Shown: positions 44,649-54,364 of the stretch, in pieces
How the letters are laid out: each line of letters opens with the position of its first letter
How positions within the stretch are numbered: position 1 is the first letter of the stretch
Made by a program: the position numbers and the translations under genes
Origin: Tenacibaculum sp. 1_MG-2023
Lineage (GTDB): Bacteria > Bacteroidota > Bacteroidia > Flavobacteriales > Flavobacteriaceae
Length of the DNA: 64,000 bases
Reading direction: 5' to 3'
Assembly: GCF_030547425.1 (NCBI RefSeq)
Contig: NZ_JAUORH010000017.1
Span: forward strand, 1 to 64,000
The notes under the pieces: generated by a model
Databases searched by the model: none
Told to the model about the DNA's origin: nothing
Seen by the model: the letters and a program-made list of their open reading frames with translations, nothing else

Positions 44649-46871
44649 TTATGATTCCTTTTTCTCTTGTCTAGGTTTTCTATCGTCACGGCGATTATCG
44701 CGGTTACGATTATCACGACCTTTATTGTCTCTAGGTGGTCTAGCTACATAACCTTCAGGTTTAGGTAGTAAAGCCTTTCTAGAAACTTTCTCTTTACGAG
44801 TTTTAGGATCAGTTCCGAAATATTTTACATCTAAAATATCTCCTAAATTAACAACATCAGTAACATTGTTAGTACGTTCCCAAGCTAACTCACTAACGTG
44901 TAATAAAACTTCATTTCCTGGAGCCTCAGTATATTCTACAACAGCACCAAAATCTAATAACTTCACTACTTTTACTTCGTAAACAGAACCTTTTTCAGGT
45001 TTAAACATCATAGACTCGATACGAGCGATAACTTTATCAATTCCTTCAGGACTTGTTCCTAATATCTCAACGATTCCCTCTTCAGTAACAGGGTCTTCGT
45101 TGATAACAATAGTAGTTTCTGTTTCTTTTTGTAACTCTTGAATGTGTTTTCCACCAGGTCCAATAAATGCTCCAATCATATCGTTAGGAATCACTCTAGT
45201 AACCATTTTAGGTGCATGAGCTTTCACTTCTACATTAGGAGTAGCAATGGTGTCTGTTAGTTTTTCTAATATATGTAAACGACCATCACGAGCTTGTTTT
45301 AATGCATTTACTAAAATTTCGTAACTTAATCCTTTTACTTTAATATCCATTTGACAAGCTGTAATACCGTCAGCGGTTCCCGTTACTTTAAAGTCCATAT
45401 CTCCTAAGTGATCTTCATCACCTAAAATATCAGATAAAACGGCATAACGATCACCATCAGAAATTAATCCCATTGCGATACCAGAAACAGGTTTCTTTAA
45501 TTGTACACCAGCATCCATTAATGCCATGGTACCAGAACAAACGGTTGCCATAGAAGAAGAACCGTTAGATTCTAACACTTCAGATACAACTCTCACGGTG
45601 TATGGGCAATCAGCAGGAATCATTCCTTTTAGTGCTCTTTGCGCTAAGTTACCATGACCAACTTCTCTACGTGAAGTTCCTCTTAAAGGACGTGCTTCTC
45701 CAGTACAAAAAGGAGGGAAATTATAATGTAAATAAAAAGTTTCTTCACCTTCGTAAGAAGGCATATCTATTTGGTTAGCCTCTCTAGAAGTCCCCAAGGT
45801 TACAGTTGCTAACGCTTGTGTTTCTCCACGTGTAAAGATAGAAGAACCGTGTGTAGACGGTAAGTAATCAACCTCACACCAAATAGGTCTAATATCTGTA
45901 GTTGTACGCCCGTCTAAACGCAATCCTTCAGCTAATGTTAACTCTCTAACAGCATTTTTTTGTGCTTTGTTAAAGTATTTTCCAATTAAATTACCGTAGT
46001 CTTCAATTTCTTCTTCAGAAAAAGTAGCTATAATTTCTTCTTTTACTTCAGAAAAAGCTAAACCTCTTTCGGCTTTTGACGTTCCTTTTTTAGCAATGTC
46101 ATAACATTTAGCATAGGCTAAATCGTTAATCTTTTTAGCTAACTCTTCATCTTCTCTTTCTGCCTCGTATTCACGAGTTTCTTTTTTACCAAAAGCTTCT
46201 GCTAAACGAACTTGAGCTGCACATTGTACTTTAATTGCTTCGTGTGCGAATTTAATAGCATCTGCCATTTCTTCTTCAGAAATCTCATCCATTTCACCTT
46301 CAACCATCATTACAGAATCTGCTGAAGCTCCAATCATCATGTCGATATCAGATTCGGCTAATTGTGCTCTGTTTGGATTAATTACAAATTCTCCATTTAC
46401 TCTAGCAACACGTGCTTCAGAAATTGGGGTTTCGAAAGGAATATCTGATAATTGAATTGCAGCGGAAGCAGCTAAACCAGCTAAAGCATCTGGCATTACT
46501 TCTTCGTCATGAGACATTAATTGAACCATTACTTGTGTTTCAGCGTGATAGTCTTTTGGAAATAAAGGACGTAAAACACGGTCTACTAAACGCATTGTTA
46601 ATACTTCTCCATCACTTGGTCTTGCTTCTCTTTTAAAGAAGCCTCCAGGGTAACGTCCTGCAGCTGCAAACTTTTCTCTGTAATCTACTGTTAATGGTAA
46701 AAAGTCAACATCAGATTGCTTGTAGTTAGATACTACAGTACATAATAACATTGCTTTTCCCATCTGAACAACAACTGAACCGTGTGCTTGTTTTGCTAAT
46801 TTACCGGTTTCTAACGAGATGGTTCTTCCATCTCCAAGGTCTATGACCTCTCTAAATACTTTTGGAATCAT
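44649..46871 (-). CDS. pnp: polyribonucleotide nucleotidyltransferase (PNPase)
   Basis: 740 residues from the ATG giving [12 protein letters not shown]. An in-frame TTG 66 bases upstream adds an unlikely Asn/Thr-rich leader. Domain order: first RNase PH domain, helical linker, second RNase PH domain ([15 protein letters not shown]), KH domain ([18 protein letters not shown]), S1 domain, then an Arg/Asp-rich tail ([11 protein letters not shown]). It degrades RNA 3' to 5' with phosphate. It follows rpsO, as in many bacteria, with a terminator between them. Confidence 0.96.
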   Translation of the reverse strand: MIPKVFREVIDLGDGRTISLETGKLAKQAHGSVVVQMGKAMLLCTVVSNYKQSDVDFLPLTVDYREKFAAAGRYPGGFFKREARPSDGEVLTMRLVDRVLRPLFPKDYHAETQVMVQLMSHDEEVMPDALAGLAASAAIQLSDIPFETPISEARVARVNGEFVINPNRAQLAESDIDMMIGASADSVMMVEGEMDEISEEEMADAIKFAHEAIKVQCAAQVRLAEAFGKKETREYEAEREDEELAKKINDLAYAKCYDIAKKGTSKAERGLAFSEVKEEIIATFSEEEIEDYGNLIGKYFNKAQKNAVRELTLAEGLRLDGRTTTDIRPIWCEVDYLPSTHGSSIFTRGETQALATVTLGTSREANQIDMPSYEGEETFYLHYNFPPFCTGEARPLRGTSRREVGHGNLAQRALKGMIPADCPYTVRVVSEVLESNGSSSMATVCSGTMALMDAGVQLKKPVSGIAMGLISDGDRYAVLSDILGDEDHLGDMDFKVTGTADGITACQMDIKVKGLSYEILVNALKQARDGRLHILEKLTDTIATPNVEVKAHAPKMVTRVIPNDMIGAFIGPGGKHIQELQKETETTIVINEDPVTEEGIVEILGTSPEGIDKVIARIESMMFKPEKGSVYEVKVVKLLDFGAVVEYTEAPGNEVLLHVSELAWERTNNVTDVVNLGDILDVKYFGTDPKTRKEKVSRKALLPKPEGYVARPPRDNKGRDNRNRDNRRDDRKPRQEKKES

Positions 46872-47013
46872 AAATTTTAATTCTAATGTTTTTGTTTTGT
46901 TTGTTGTTGTGTTGTTGTTGCTCCAATGGAAAATCAAAATTGTTGTTAGTAATTTTGAGCTTTTTATATATAAATTTCTGTTTGTTAGTCAGAAATAAAT
47001 TTCATGTAAAAAT

Positions 47014-47046
47014 AAAAAAGAGGCACGTTTATAGAGCCTCTTTTTT
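47014..47046 (-). terminator. terminator after rpsO
   Basis: 11-bp stem AAAAAAGAGGC / GCCTCTTTTTT just after the rpsO stop. Readthrough may feed pnp. Confidence 0.85.
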
Positions 47047-47053
47047 TGTAGAA

Positions 47054-47323
47054 TTATTTTCTAATTCCTAATTCTTTAATAATCGCACGATATCTGTTAA
47101 TCTCTTTTTTCTTTAGATAATCTAACAAGCTTCTACGCTTACCTACCATACGTACTAATGAGCGCTCTGTGTTAAAATCTTTACGATTTTTCTTTAAATG
47201 CTCAGTTAAGTGGTTAATTCTGTGCGTAAATAACGCGATTTGACCTTCTGCAGTACCAGTATCATTTGCTCCTTTACCGTGTTTTGCGAAGATTTGTTCT
47301 TTAACTTCTTTTGTTAAATACAT
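47054..47323 (-). CDS. rpsO: 30S ribosomal protein S15
   Basis: 89 residues, full length, with GTAEGQIALFTHRINHLTEHLK and the LVRMVGKRRSLLDYLKK core that binds 16S rRNA helices. A -7 element TACATTTG lies at 47384-47377 (minus strand), giving a leader of about 50 nt. Confidence 0.97.
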   Translation of the reverse strand: MYLTKEVKEQIFAKHGKGANDTGTAEGQIALFTHRINHLTEHLKKNRKDFNTERSLVRMVGKRRSLLDYLKKKEINRYRAIIKELGIRK

Positions 47324-47376
47324 GCCAATATTATTTAAATGATTATTATGTACTCAATGCATTCACATTGAAGTTG

Positions 47377-47384
47377 CAAATGTA
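47377..47384 (-). promoter_or_regulatory. -7 element of rpsO
   Basis: TACATTTG on the minus strand, 53 bp before the ATG. No clear -33 element. Confidence 0.45.
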
Positions 47385-47424
47385 CGATTATTTTTTGGAA
47401 AGGAAATGGAAAAAGTTAGAAAGC

Positions 47425-47452
47425 AAAAAAGCTAGCAAACGCCAGCTTTTTT
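47425..47452 (-). terminator. terminator after accD
   Basis: Stem AAAAAAGCTGGC / GCTAGCTTTTTT (one mismatch) on the minus strand, immediately after the accD stop. Confidence 0.8.
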
Positions 47453-47453
47453 G

Positions 47454-48311
47454 TTATGCTCTTACAGGTTGATTCTGTGTTAAATCTATATATAAGTTGA
47501 TTTGTTTTTTTAAGTCTTTTCGCTCAAAAATTGCATCTAAGAAGCCATGCTCTAATAAAAACTCTGAACGTTGAAACCCTTCAGGTAAATCTTTACCAGT
47601 AGTATCTTTTACAATACGAGGGCCAGCAAAACCTATTAACGCATTTGGTTCTGCAATGTTAATGTCTCCCAACATAGCAAAAGAAGCTGTCGTTCCTCCT
47701 GTTGTAGGATCGGTACATAAAGATATGTATGGAATTTTGGCATCTGCTAATTGTGCAAGTTTAGCAGAAGTTTTAGCTAACTGCATTAAAGAAAGCGAAG
47801 CTTCCTGCATACGAGCTCCTCCTGATTTAGAAATCATTAAAAAAGGAATGTTGTTTTTGATTGAGTAATCAATAGCTCGTGCTATTTTTTCTCCAACGAC
47901 ACTACCCATAGAACCTCCGATGAAAGCAAAATCCATAGAAGCAACTACTAAATCTTTTCCCATTGATTTACCTACGGCAGTACGTACAGCATCTTTTAAT
48001 CCTGTTTTTTTCTGAGCTGCTTTTAATTTTTCAGGGTACTTTTTAGTGTCTTCAAACTTTAAAGGATCTTTAGCTGATAACTTAGGATCTAATTCTTTGA
48101 ATTTATTATCATCAAAAAAAATTTCAAAATATTCTTTACTACCTATACGCACGTGGTATCCATCTTCTGGACTTACGTATAAATTCTTTTTTAACTCGTC
48201 GGTATCAATTATTTTTCCACTTGGGGTTTTATACCACAAGCCTTTAGGTGTGTCTTTTTTTTCTTCTGTTGGGGTTTGAATCCCTTTGTCTTTACGTTTA
48301 AACCAAGCCAT
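47454..48311 (-). CDS. accD: acetyl-CoA carboxylase carboxyltransferase beta subunit, without zinc ribbon cysteines
   Basis: 285 residues with the crotonase-fold carboxyltransferase core ([56 protein letters not shown]). The N-terminal ribbon that in E. coli carries four zinc cysteines is present in outline, but the cysteines are gone (KTPSG in place of KCDSCG; VSPED, S47/D50, in place of VCPKC). It transfers carboxyl from biotin to acetyl-CoA in fatty acid synthesis. The reverse order fba-accD-rpsO-pnp is a housekeeping block. Confidence 0.94.
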   Translation of the reverse strand: MAWFKRKDKGIQTPTEEKKDTPKGLWYKTPSGKIIDTDELKKNLYVSPEDGYHVRIGSKEYFEIFFDDNKFKELDPKLSAKDPLKFEDTKKYPEKLKAAQKKTGLKDAVRTAVGKSMGKDLVVASMDFAFIGGSMGSVVGEKIARAIDYSIKNNIPFLMISKSGGARMQEASLSLMQLAKTSAKLAQLADAKIPYISLCTDPTTGGTTASFAMLGDINIAEPNALIGFAGPRIVKDTTGKDLPEGFQRSEFLLEHGFLDAIFERKDLKKQINLYIDLTQNQPVRA

Positions 48312-48361
48312 AATTTAGTTTTTTATTCTTTAGTTGTTTGGTTTTCCTTTTTCAAAGAATA

Positions 48362-49420
48362 TTATAATGTGTTTACATTATTTAAATCTTCAAAAGCTTT
48401 CTTTAATCGAGCCTTGAAGGTTTGTTCTCCTTCACGTAACCATTTACGAGGGTCATAATACTTCTTATTAGGAACATCACCTCCTTCAGGGTTACCAATT
48501 TGAGATTGCAAATATGCAGATTTTTCTTTCATATAATCACGAACACCTTCGGTAAATGCATATTGTAAATCAGTATCGATATTCATTTTAATAACTCCGT
48601 AGCTAATTGCTTCGCGAATTTCTTCTAAAGTAGAACCTGATCCTCCGTGAAATACAAAGTCAATTGTATTGTAGGGAACGTTATATTTTTCTGAAATATA
48701 CTCTTGAGAATTCTTTAAAATTTTTGGAGTTAATTTTACATTTCCAGGTTTGTATACTCCGTGGACATTTCCAAAAGCAGCAGCGATTGTAAATTGTGGG
48801 CTAACTTTCATTAACTCTTCATAGGCATAAGCTACTTCTTCTGGTTGTGTATATAACTTAGATACATCTACATCAGAATTATCAACACCATCTTCTTCAC
48901 CACCAGTAATTCCTAATTCAATTTCTAAAGTCATTCCCATTTTACTCATACGAGCAAGGTATTCTTTACAAATTTCAATATTTTCTTCTATTGGTTCTTC
49001 ACTTAAATCAATCATGTGAGAACTGTATAAAGGTTTTCCTGTTTCTCTATAAAATTGCTCACTAGCATCTAATAAACCATCAATCCAAGGTAATAGTTTT
49101 TTAGCTGCATGATCGGTATGTAAAATAACAGGAACTCCATAAGCTTCTGCTAATAAATGTATATGTTTAGCACCTGCTACTGCACCAGCAATAGCAGCCT
49201 TTTCGTTGTCGTTTGTTAAGCCTTTACCTGCATTGAATTGAGCACCTCCATTAGAAAATTGGATTATTACAGGCGAGTTAAGTTCTTTAGCTGTTTCTAA
49301 AACACCGTTAATAGTGTTTGATCCAACAACATTAACAGCAGGTAAAGCAAAGCCTTTTTGTTTTGCTAATTCAAAAATTTCTTGAACTTCTTTTCCGGTG
49401 GCAACTCCAGGTTTAATCAT
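48362..49420 (-). CDS. fbaA: class II fructose-bisphosphate aldolase
   Basis: 352 residues with the metal-binding HTDHAAK motif, LEIELGITGGEEDGVDN, and DFVFHGGSGS near the active site. It cleaves fructose 1,6-bisphosphate in glycolysis and gluconeogenesis. A perfect -7 element TAGATTTG lies at 49467-49460 on the minus strand, 40 bp before the ATG. It is the first gene before accD. Confidence 0.95.
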   Translation of the reverse strand: MIKPGVATGKEVQEIFELAKQKGFALPAVNVVGSNTINGVLETAKELNSPVIIQFSNGGAQFNAGKGLTNDNEKAAIAGAVAGAKHIHLLAEAYGVPVILHTDHAAKKLLPWIDGLLDASEQFYRETGKPLYSSHMIDLSEEPIEENIEICKEYLARMSKMGMTLEIELGITGGEEDGVDNSDVDVSKLYTQPEEVAYAYEELMKVSPQFTIAAAFGNVHGVYKPGNVKLTPKILKNSQEYISEKYNVPYNTIDFVFHGGSGSTLEEIREAISYGVIKMNIDTDLQYAFTEGVRDYMKEKSAYLQSQIGNPEGGDVPNKKYYDPRKWLREGEQTFKARLKKAFEDLNNVNTL

Positions 49421-49514
49421 TTTTTATTTGTTTAGTAGTGTGTTACATAAATTATGGAACAAATCTACACTTTTTTATACAAGTTGCGATAAATTTTTAA
49501 TAGAAAGTACTTTG

Positions 49515-51968
49515 TTAGAAGGGGTAGTTTATACCGATATTTAGTACAGAGTTAGAGAAATTGAAGTTTTGAAACCACTTATTTTTAGTTAGATACGGTT
49601 CGTGCGCTTTGAATCCTAAATCTAGTCTAGCAATTAAAAATTTAAAGTCATAACGAAGCCCAAAACCAGCTCCTACAGCCATATTTTTTAACGATTTAAA
49701 ACCATTAAATTTAGCGGGATCATCAACAAAATCCGTGTTAGTTATGTCCCAAATATTTCCAGCGTCTACAAATAAAGCAGATTTTAAAGAACCAAAAACG
49801 TTAAAACGGTATTCAAAGCTAGTTAAAAACTTCAAACTACCGATGTTGTATTCAAGAACTGGAGCTCGTGTACCAGGACCTAAATCATAGGTTCTCCATG
49901 CACGTATATCGTTAGAACCTCCTGCAAAATAACTGCGAGAAAAAGGAACTCCAGAATTATCGTAAGTAAAAATAGCTCCAAGAAAAGTTCTGTGTGCTAA
50001 AACATTGTTGTCACCTAAATTCCAATATTTTTTATACTCAATATCTGTTTTAAAATATTGAGCAATAGGAATTTTAAAAACAGTTTTTTGCCCAGAACTA
50101 TTGGTCTTATTTGATAAAAGTCCCATAATGTTCCCAGAGTTAGCAATTCTAAACTTAAAAAAAGAAAAGCTAGCATCTTTAATGCTTTCTTGATTATTAT
50201 AGGTATAACTGTAGGCTATTTCTGGAATTAAAAAGTCGGAAGTTACAATATTATATCTGTTAGCAAGGTTTAAGACATTTTGAAACTCAGTTGGGTTTGA
50301 TGCTGCAAAATTAGCATCAGTAAGAACGCCTGAAATGAAGTTAATTATTTCACCAGAGTTACTAGGTGTATTGTCTGGAAATGTATATGAAGGGTTATAA
50401 ATCTCAGCAACTTCAGACAATTTTCGATATTCAGAATTATATATGGAAAAATAATTATCAACATTCAGGTTTCTAATATATTGAGTATTTAATAACTCTA
50501 ATTGAATAGACTTTCTTTTGTTATAGTCCCATTTATAATCTATACCAACAGATATGTTTTGTTTATCTAATCCTATATTTTTTTGAATACCTATACCTGA
50601 GTAGAACTTAGTTCTAGGAAACATTCTTTTTGGAACCAATTTATGTAATCCGAAAGGAGCCATAAATCGAGGAACTTCTAGTGAAATATCTGAACCTATT
50701 TCCCAACCAGGTCCATTATTAGAGTTAAAATAAGAACCAAAAGCAGAGAATTTAAAAAGCTCAGCACCTTTAAATGTATTTCTATTGGTTAATGAAAATT
50801 TTAAAGAAACATCAAAGTTACGAATATTGGAACGTGATAACTCGGATTCAAAACCTAAAGTGTATTTCTCTATAGGGGTTAAATATACATTTGCTTCTAG
50901 CTCGTTTTCACTTAATTCATTATATCGAATAGAGGTTGCTTTGAAGTTTTTTAATCCTCTTAAGTGGGTACGAGTTAAATTTCTAAGAGAATCACTATAA
51001 ACAGTATTGGGTTTTATAAATAGCGACTGTGATAAGTACTTAGGGTTGTATTTTAATTTTCGAAGAGCGTAAAAGTTAATTCCTTTATAAGAGGTGGTGT
51101 CCTTGTGTTTAGAGTTTCTAGTACTATAAGTATAGTCGGTAAAAACATTTACTTTCTTTAGCTTTTGAATTTGAAAAGGAACGGTTTTGTCGGAAATATT
51201 AATATCTACGTCAGTTTTTTCATAGTTTTTTAAAGTATCATTTTCAAATGAAATATAATTTTCATTAAAATGATAGACTCCTTTGTTTCTAAAAAGTTTT
51301 ACAAGTCGATTTGCTTCTTTTATGAAGTTGTCATTTTTATAATGATCTCCAGATTTTAAATAGCTTTTGTCTTTTGTTAGTTGGTATAAAGAATCTAAAA
51401 CAGGTGATGTAATAAAGGTTTTTATGGTGTCTAAATAAGAAGGATTTCCTTTTGTAATATGATAACTAACTTTTCCTTTCTTTTTACCGATAGTATCCTT
51501 TTTAGAAGAAACGTTGGCTCTAAAATATCCTTCAGTTTGATAGTAAGCTTTTAAATTATCTACAGTCCTACTAGTTTTTTTGTCATCAATTATAATTGGA
51601 GCTTGTCCACTTGTTAAAAACCAGTTATTAAACCCAATAAATGTTTTAGCTACAGCAATACTTTGTTTTTCAGAGAAAATATTTTTGTAAAAGTTATAGG
51701 TTTTTGGATGTTTTTTAGCCCATTCACTAGGTGTTTTAGGTGTTTCAGGATTCCCTAAATTATAAAAATGCAATGATAAAGGCATACCTAGAGCCTTAGC
51801 GTTAGGACGTTGCATTAGTAGTTCAGTAATATTACCACTAGAGTTTTTTACACTGTCAATATATACCGTGTTTTTGGCTAGCAATAACTCGTTTTCTTTA
51901 ACATATTTAATCGTGCTACATGAGCTGAATAAGACTACTAATAAAAAGAAGAAAGAAAGTTTTTTCAT
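49515..51968 (-). CDS. tamL: Omp85 lipoprotein TamL (BamA/TamA family)
   Basis: 817 residues. The N-terminus is a lipoprotein signal (MKKLSFFFLLVVLFSSCS, lipidated C17) instead of a cleaved Sec signal. POTRA-like repeats follow (about 40-390), then an Omp85 barrel with FAGGSNDIRAWRTYDLGP, the conserved L6-type motif, and a last strand ending NIGINYPF. Lipid-anchored Omp85 proteins of this kind are the Bacteroidota TamA counterpart. They are thought to work with TamB in outer membrane assembly or lipid transport. tamB is not in the window. The rRNA methyltransferase is divergent. Confidence 0.9.
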   Translation of the reverse strand: MKKLSFFFLLVVLFSSCSTIKYVKENELLLAKNTVYIDSVKNSSGNITELLMQRPNAKALGMPLSLHFYNLGNPETPKTPSEWAKKHPKTYNFYKNIFSEKQSIAVAKTFIGFNNWFLTSGQAPIIIDDKKTSRTVDNLKAYYQTEGYFRANVSSKKDTIGKKKGKVSYHITKGNPSYLDTIKTFITSPVLDSLYQLTKDKSYLKSGDHYKNDNFIKEANRLVKLFRNKGVYHFNENYISFENDTLKNYEKTDVDINISDKTVPFQIQKLKKVNVFTDYTYSTRNSKHKDTTSYKGINFYALRKLKYNPKYLSQSLFIKPNTVYSDSLRNLTRTHLRGLKNFKATSIRYNELSENELEANVYLTPIEKYTLGFESELSRSNIRNFDVSLKFSLTNRNTFKGAELFKFSAFGSYFNSNNGPGWEIGSDISLEVPRFMAPFGLHKLVPKRMFPRTKFYSGIGIQKNIGLDKQNISVGIDYKWDYNKRKSIQLELLNTQYIRNLNVDNYFSIYNSEYRKLSEVAEIYNPSYTFPDNTPSNSGEIINFISGVLTDANFAASNPTEFQNVLNLANRYNIVTSDFLIPEIAYSYTYNNQESIKDASFSFFKFRIANSGNIMGLLSNKTNSSGQKTVFKIPIAQYFKTDIEYKKYWNLGDNNVLAHRTFLGAIFTYDNSGVPFSRSYFAGGSNDIRAWRTYDLGPGTRAPVLEYNIGSLKFLTSFEYRFNVFGSLKSALFVDAGNIWDITNTDFVDDPAKFNGFKSLKNMAVGAGFGLRYDFKFLIARLDLGFKAHEPYLTKNKWFQNFNFSNSVLNIGINYPF

Positions 51969-52039
51969 TAACTTTACACCTCGTATTAAGAATCAAAAAT
52001 ACTATTTTTTAGTGGTTTTAGAGTGTTAAAAACAATTTA

Positions 52040-52774
52040 ATGAGTTTATCTAAAAACAATATAAAGTTAATAACTAGTTTACAACAAAAAAAGTATAGAC
52101 AGAAGCATCAATTATTTGTTGCAGAAGGAGTGAAGGTGGTTAATGAATTACTTGCGTCTTCTTTAAAGGTAGAGCAATTATATACTACTGATGAGTCATT
52201 TATGACTTTAAAAGAAGTAGAGGTTGTTTTGATTTCTGAAAATGAGTTGAAAAAAGTAAGTACTCTAAAAAAACCAAATAAGGTATTAGGTCTGTTTAAG
52301 ATTCCGAAAGATGAAGAAATTAATAAAAACAGTTTTATTGTTGCTTTAGATGGAGTTAACGACCCAGGGAATTTAGGAACAATTATCCGTCTATGCGATT
52401 GGTTTGGGATTTCTGAGTTGGTATGTTCTAAAAATACGGTTGATTGTTATAATCAAAAGGTGGTACAATCTACTATGGGATCGTTAACAAGAGTTCAGGT
52501 TTCATACGTTGACCTACCTGAATTTTTAAAGAGTACTTCATTGCCTATTTATACAGCAGATATGGATGGTGAAAATGTATACACTACATCATTACCTAAA
52601 CAAGCAGTTTTAGTAATGGGAAATGAGGCAAATGGAATTTCTCCTGAAATTGCTGATATTGTAAAAAACACTGTAACCATCCCAAGGTTTGGGGAGTTAC
52701 AACAAACTGAAAGTTTAAATGTAGCAACAGCAACAGCTATATTACTAAGTGAGTTTAAAAGAGAATTAACTTAA
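52040..52774 (+). CDS. TrmH-family (SpoU) rRNA 2'-O-methyltransferase
   Basis: 244 residues with an N-terminal substrate-binding domain (QKKYRQKHQLFVAEGVKVV) and a SpoU domain with the trefoil-knot motifs NDPGNLGTIIRLCDWFG, VMGNEANGISPEI and PRFGELQQTESLNVATATAILL. It uses S-adenosylmethionine to methylate a ribose in rRNA or tRNA; the exact nucleotide is not predictable. Confidence 0.92.
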   Translation: MSLSKNNIKLITSLQQKKYRQKHQLFVAEGVKVVNELLASSLKVEQLYTTDESFMTLKEVEVVLISENELKKVSTLKKPNKVLGLFKIPKDEEINKNSFIVALDGVNDPGNLGTIIRLCDWFGISELVCSKNTVDCYNQKVVQSTMGSLTRVQVSYVDLPEFLKSTSLPIYTADMDGENVYTTSLPKQAVLVMGNEANGISPEIADIVKNTVTIPRFGELQQTESLNVATATAILLSEFKRELT

Positions 52775-52791
52775 CTGATAAAACTAAATCG

Positions 52792-52887
52792 CTATTGCTT
52801 GATTTTTTCAGAAAAAGCTTCTAATTCTTCTTTATAAAGAGCGTCAGTGTTTTGGTGAAAATTGAAAGATAGGTTAGTTAGTTCTTG
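52792..52887 (-). pseudogene. possible C-terminal remnant of a lost gene
   Basis: On the minus strand a 31-codon open stretch with no start codon reads LTNLSFNFHQNTDALYKEEL then EAFSEKIKQ and a stop. It is preceded by a stop codon. The amphipathic, coding-like composition contrasts with the AT-rich surroundings, which suggests the tail of a degraded gene. Family unknown; chance cannot be excluded. Confidence 0.3.
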
Positions 52888-52913
52888 TTATTTTAAGAGA
52901 GAGTTAAAAAGAG

Positions 52914-52948
52914 AAACCCTTTGTTCTTTACTAAAGAACAAAGGGTTT
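52914..52948 (-). terminator. terminator after the deoxynucleoside kinase
   Basis: A 17-bp perfect inverted repeat, AAACCCTTTGTTCTTTA against TAAAGAACAAAGGGTTT, lies 29 bp after the reverse kinase stop. TCTCTTTTT follows on that strand. Confidence 0.85.
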
Positions 52949-52977
52949 GTTATTATAGTTTTTAAGCTCTTTAAAAC

Positions 52978-53592
52978 TTAAAATAATCCATTTATTTGAG
53001 CATCTATTCTGTCAATAATAGAACCTAAGTCTTCCTGATTATCAACAAAATCTAAATTATCTACATCAATAATTAATAACTTTCCTTTAGTATACTGGCT
53101 AATCCAAGCTTCATAGCGTTCATTTAATCGACTTAAATAATCGATACTAATAGAGTTTTCATACTCCCTGCCTCGTTTATGAATTTGACCTACTAATGTA
53201 GAAATATCTGCACGTAAATAAATTAATAAATCAGGTGGAGTTACCAAGTTTTCCATTAATTCAAATAGAGAAGAATAGTTGCTATAATCTCTATTTGTCA
53301 TTAATCCCATTGCATGTAAGTTGGGTGCGAAAATATGAGCGTCTTCGTAAATAGTTCGATCTTGAATTATTTTTTTACCAGATTTACGTAGCTCTAGTAC
53401 CTGACGAAAACGACTATTTAAAAAGTAAACTTGTAAATTAAAAGACCAACGTTCCATTTCGGCATAAAAGTCATCTAAATACGGGTTTTCATCAACTGAT
53501 TCAAAATGAGCTTCCCAATTGTAGTGCTTTGCTAATAATTTTGTTAAAGTGGTTTTACCCGCGCCAATGTTCCCGGCAATTGCTACGTGCAT
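52978..53592 (-). CDS. deoxynucleoside kinase (stand-alone)
   Basis: 204 residues with P-loop IAGNIGAGKTTLT, the DRTIYEDAHIFA segment (DRS/ERS-type) and the RGREYENSI lid. It phosphorylates deoxynucleosides for salvage. It is clearly related to, but distinct from, the kinase domain of the FolK fusion at 43229, so the genome has two such kinases. It follows the response regulator gene on the same strand by about 90 bp. Confidence 0.92.
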   Translation of the reverse strand: MHVAIAGNIGAGKTTLTKLLAKHYNWEAHFESVDENPYLDDFYAEMERWSFNLQVYFLNSRFRQVLELRKSGKKIIQDRTIYEDAHIFAPNLHAMGLMTNRDYSNYSSLFELMENLVTPPDLLIYLRADISTLVGQIHKRGREYENSISIDYLSRLNERYEAWISQYTKGKLLIIDVDNLDFVDNQEDLGSIIDRIDAQINGLF

Positions 53593-53634
53593 AATTATTT
53601 GTTGTAAAGTGTTTTTTTATATTGCTGGCACTGC

Positions 53635-53647
53635 CAGATTAGGGGAC
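53635..53647. promoter_or_regulatory. CTGGCA-C-TGCCAG palindrome
   Basis: A perfect 6-bp inverted repeat around one base lies between the response regulator stop and the kinase start, 43 bp before the latter. No T run follows, so it looks more like a protein-binding site than a terminator. Confidence 0.35.
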
Positions 53648-53683
53648 GGTAAAATTACATAAAAAAAGGAACTCATAAACAAT

Positions 53684-54364
53684 TTAACAGATCAATTTAT
53701 AACCATAGCCTCTTATGTTTATAATTTGAATATTCTCATCGTGTTTTAGCTTCTTTCTCAGCTTAGAAATAAAAACATCCATACTTCGAGCATTAAAAAA
53801 ATCGTCATCTCCCCATAATTTTTTTAAAATAAAAGACCTGTCTAAAACTTCATTTTTCTTTTGTGATAGGTGGAATAGTAATTCAGATTCTCGATGTGTT
53901 AATTTTTTACAATCATTATTAAAAGACAAAACTTGCTTGGTGTAGTTAAAAGTATAATTACCAATGTTAATTGCGTCGTAGTTCTTTTTTAACTCAACTC
54001 TGTTTAACAATGAGTGAATACGAACAATTAATTCTTCCATTGAAAAAGGTTTTTTAAGATAGTCATTTCCACCGTGCTCAAAACCTTCAACAACATCTTT
54101 AGCTTGCGATTTTGCAGTTAAAAAAATAATAGGAAGATGTTTGTTCTCTTGTCGAATCTCTTTAGCTAGTGTAAAACCATCTTTTTTAGGCATCATTACG
54201 TCTAAAACTAAAATATCAGGAGGATTTACTTGATAAATTTCATAAGCTTCTTCTCCATTAAGAGCATGAAACACTTTAAAATTTCTAGTTTCTAAACTTT
54301 CTTTTACAATTTGGCCTAAACTAGGTTCGTCTTCTGCCAACAACACTTTAATAGTTTTACTCAT
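53684..54364 (-). CDS. OmpR-family response regulator (RprY-like)
   Basis: 226 residues: a receiver domain (acidic residues E11/D12, phospho-acceptor D55, T83, K85) and a C-terminal winged helix (about 130-226; LTHRESELLFHL, GYGYKLIC). It overlaps the histidine kinase gene by 8 bp, so the two form one system. OmpR-type regulators bind direct repeats spaced 10-11 bp. Such repeats lie upstream of the kinase gene at 55989-56013. Confidence 0.93.
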   Translation of the reverse strand: MSKTIKVLLAEDEPSLGQIVKESLETRNFKVFHALNGEEAYEIYQVNPPDILVLDVMMPKKDGFTLAKEIRQENKHLPIIFLTAKSQAKDVVEGFEHGGNDYLKKPFSMEELIVRIHSLLNRVELKKNYDAINIGNYTFNYTKQVLSFNNDCKKLTHRESELLFHLSQKKNEVLDRSFILKKLWGDDDFFNARSMDVFISKLRKKLKHDENIQIINIRGYGYKLIC

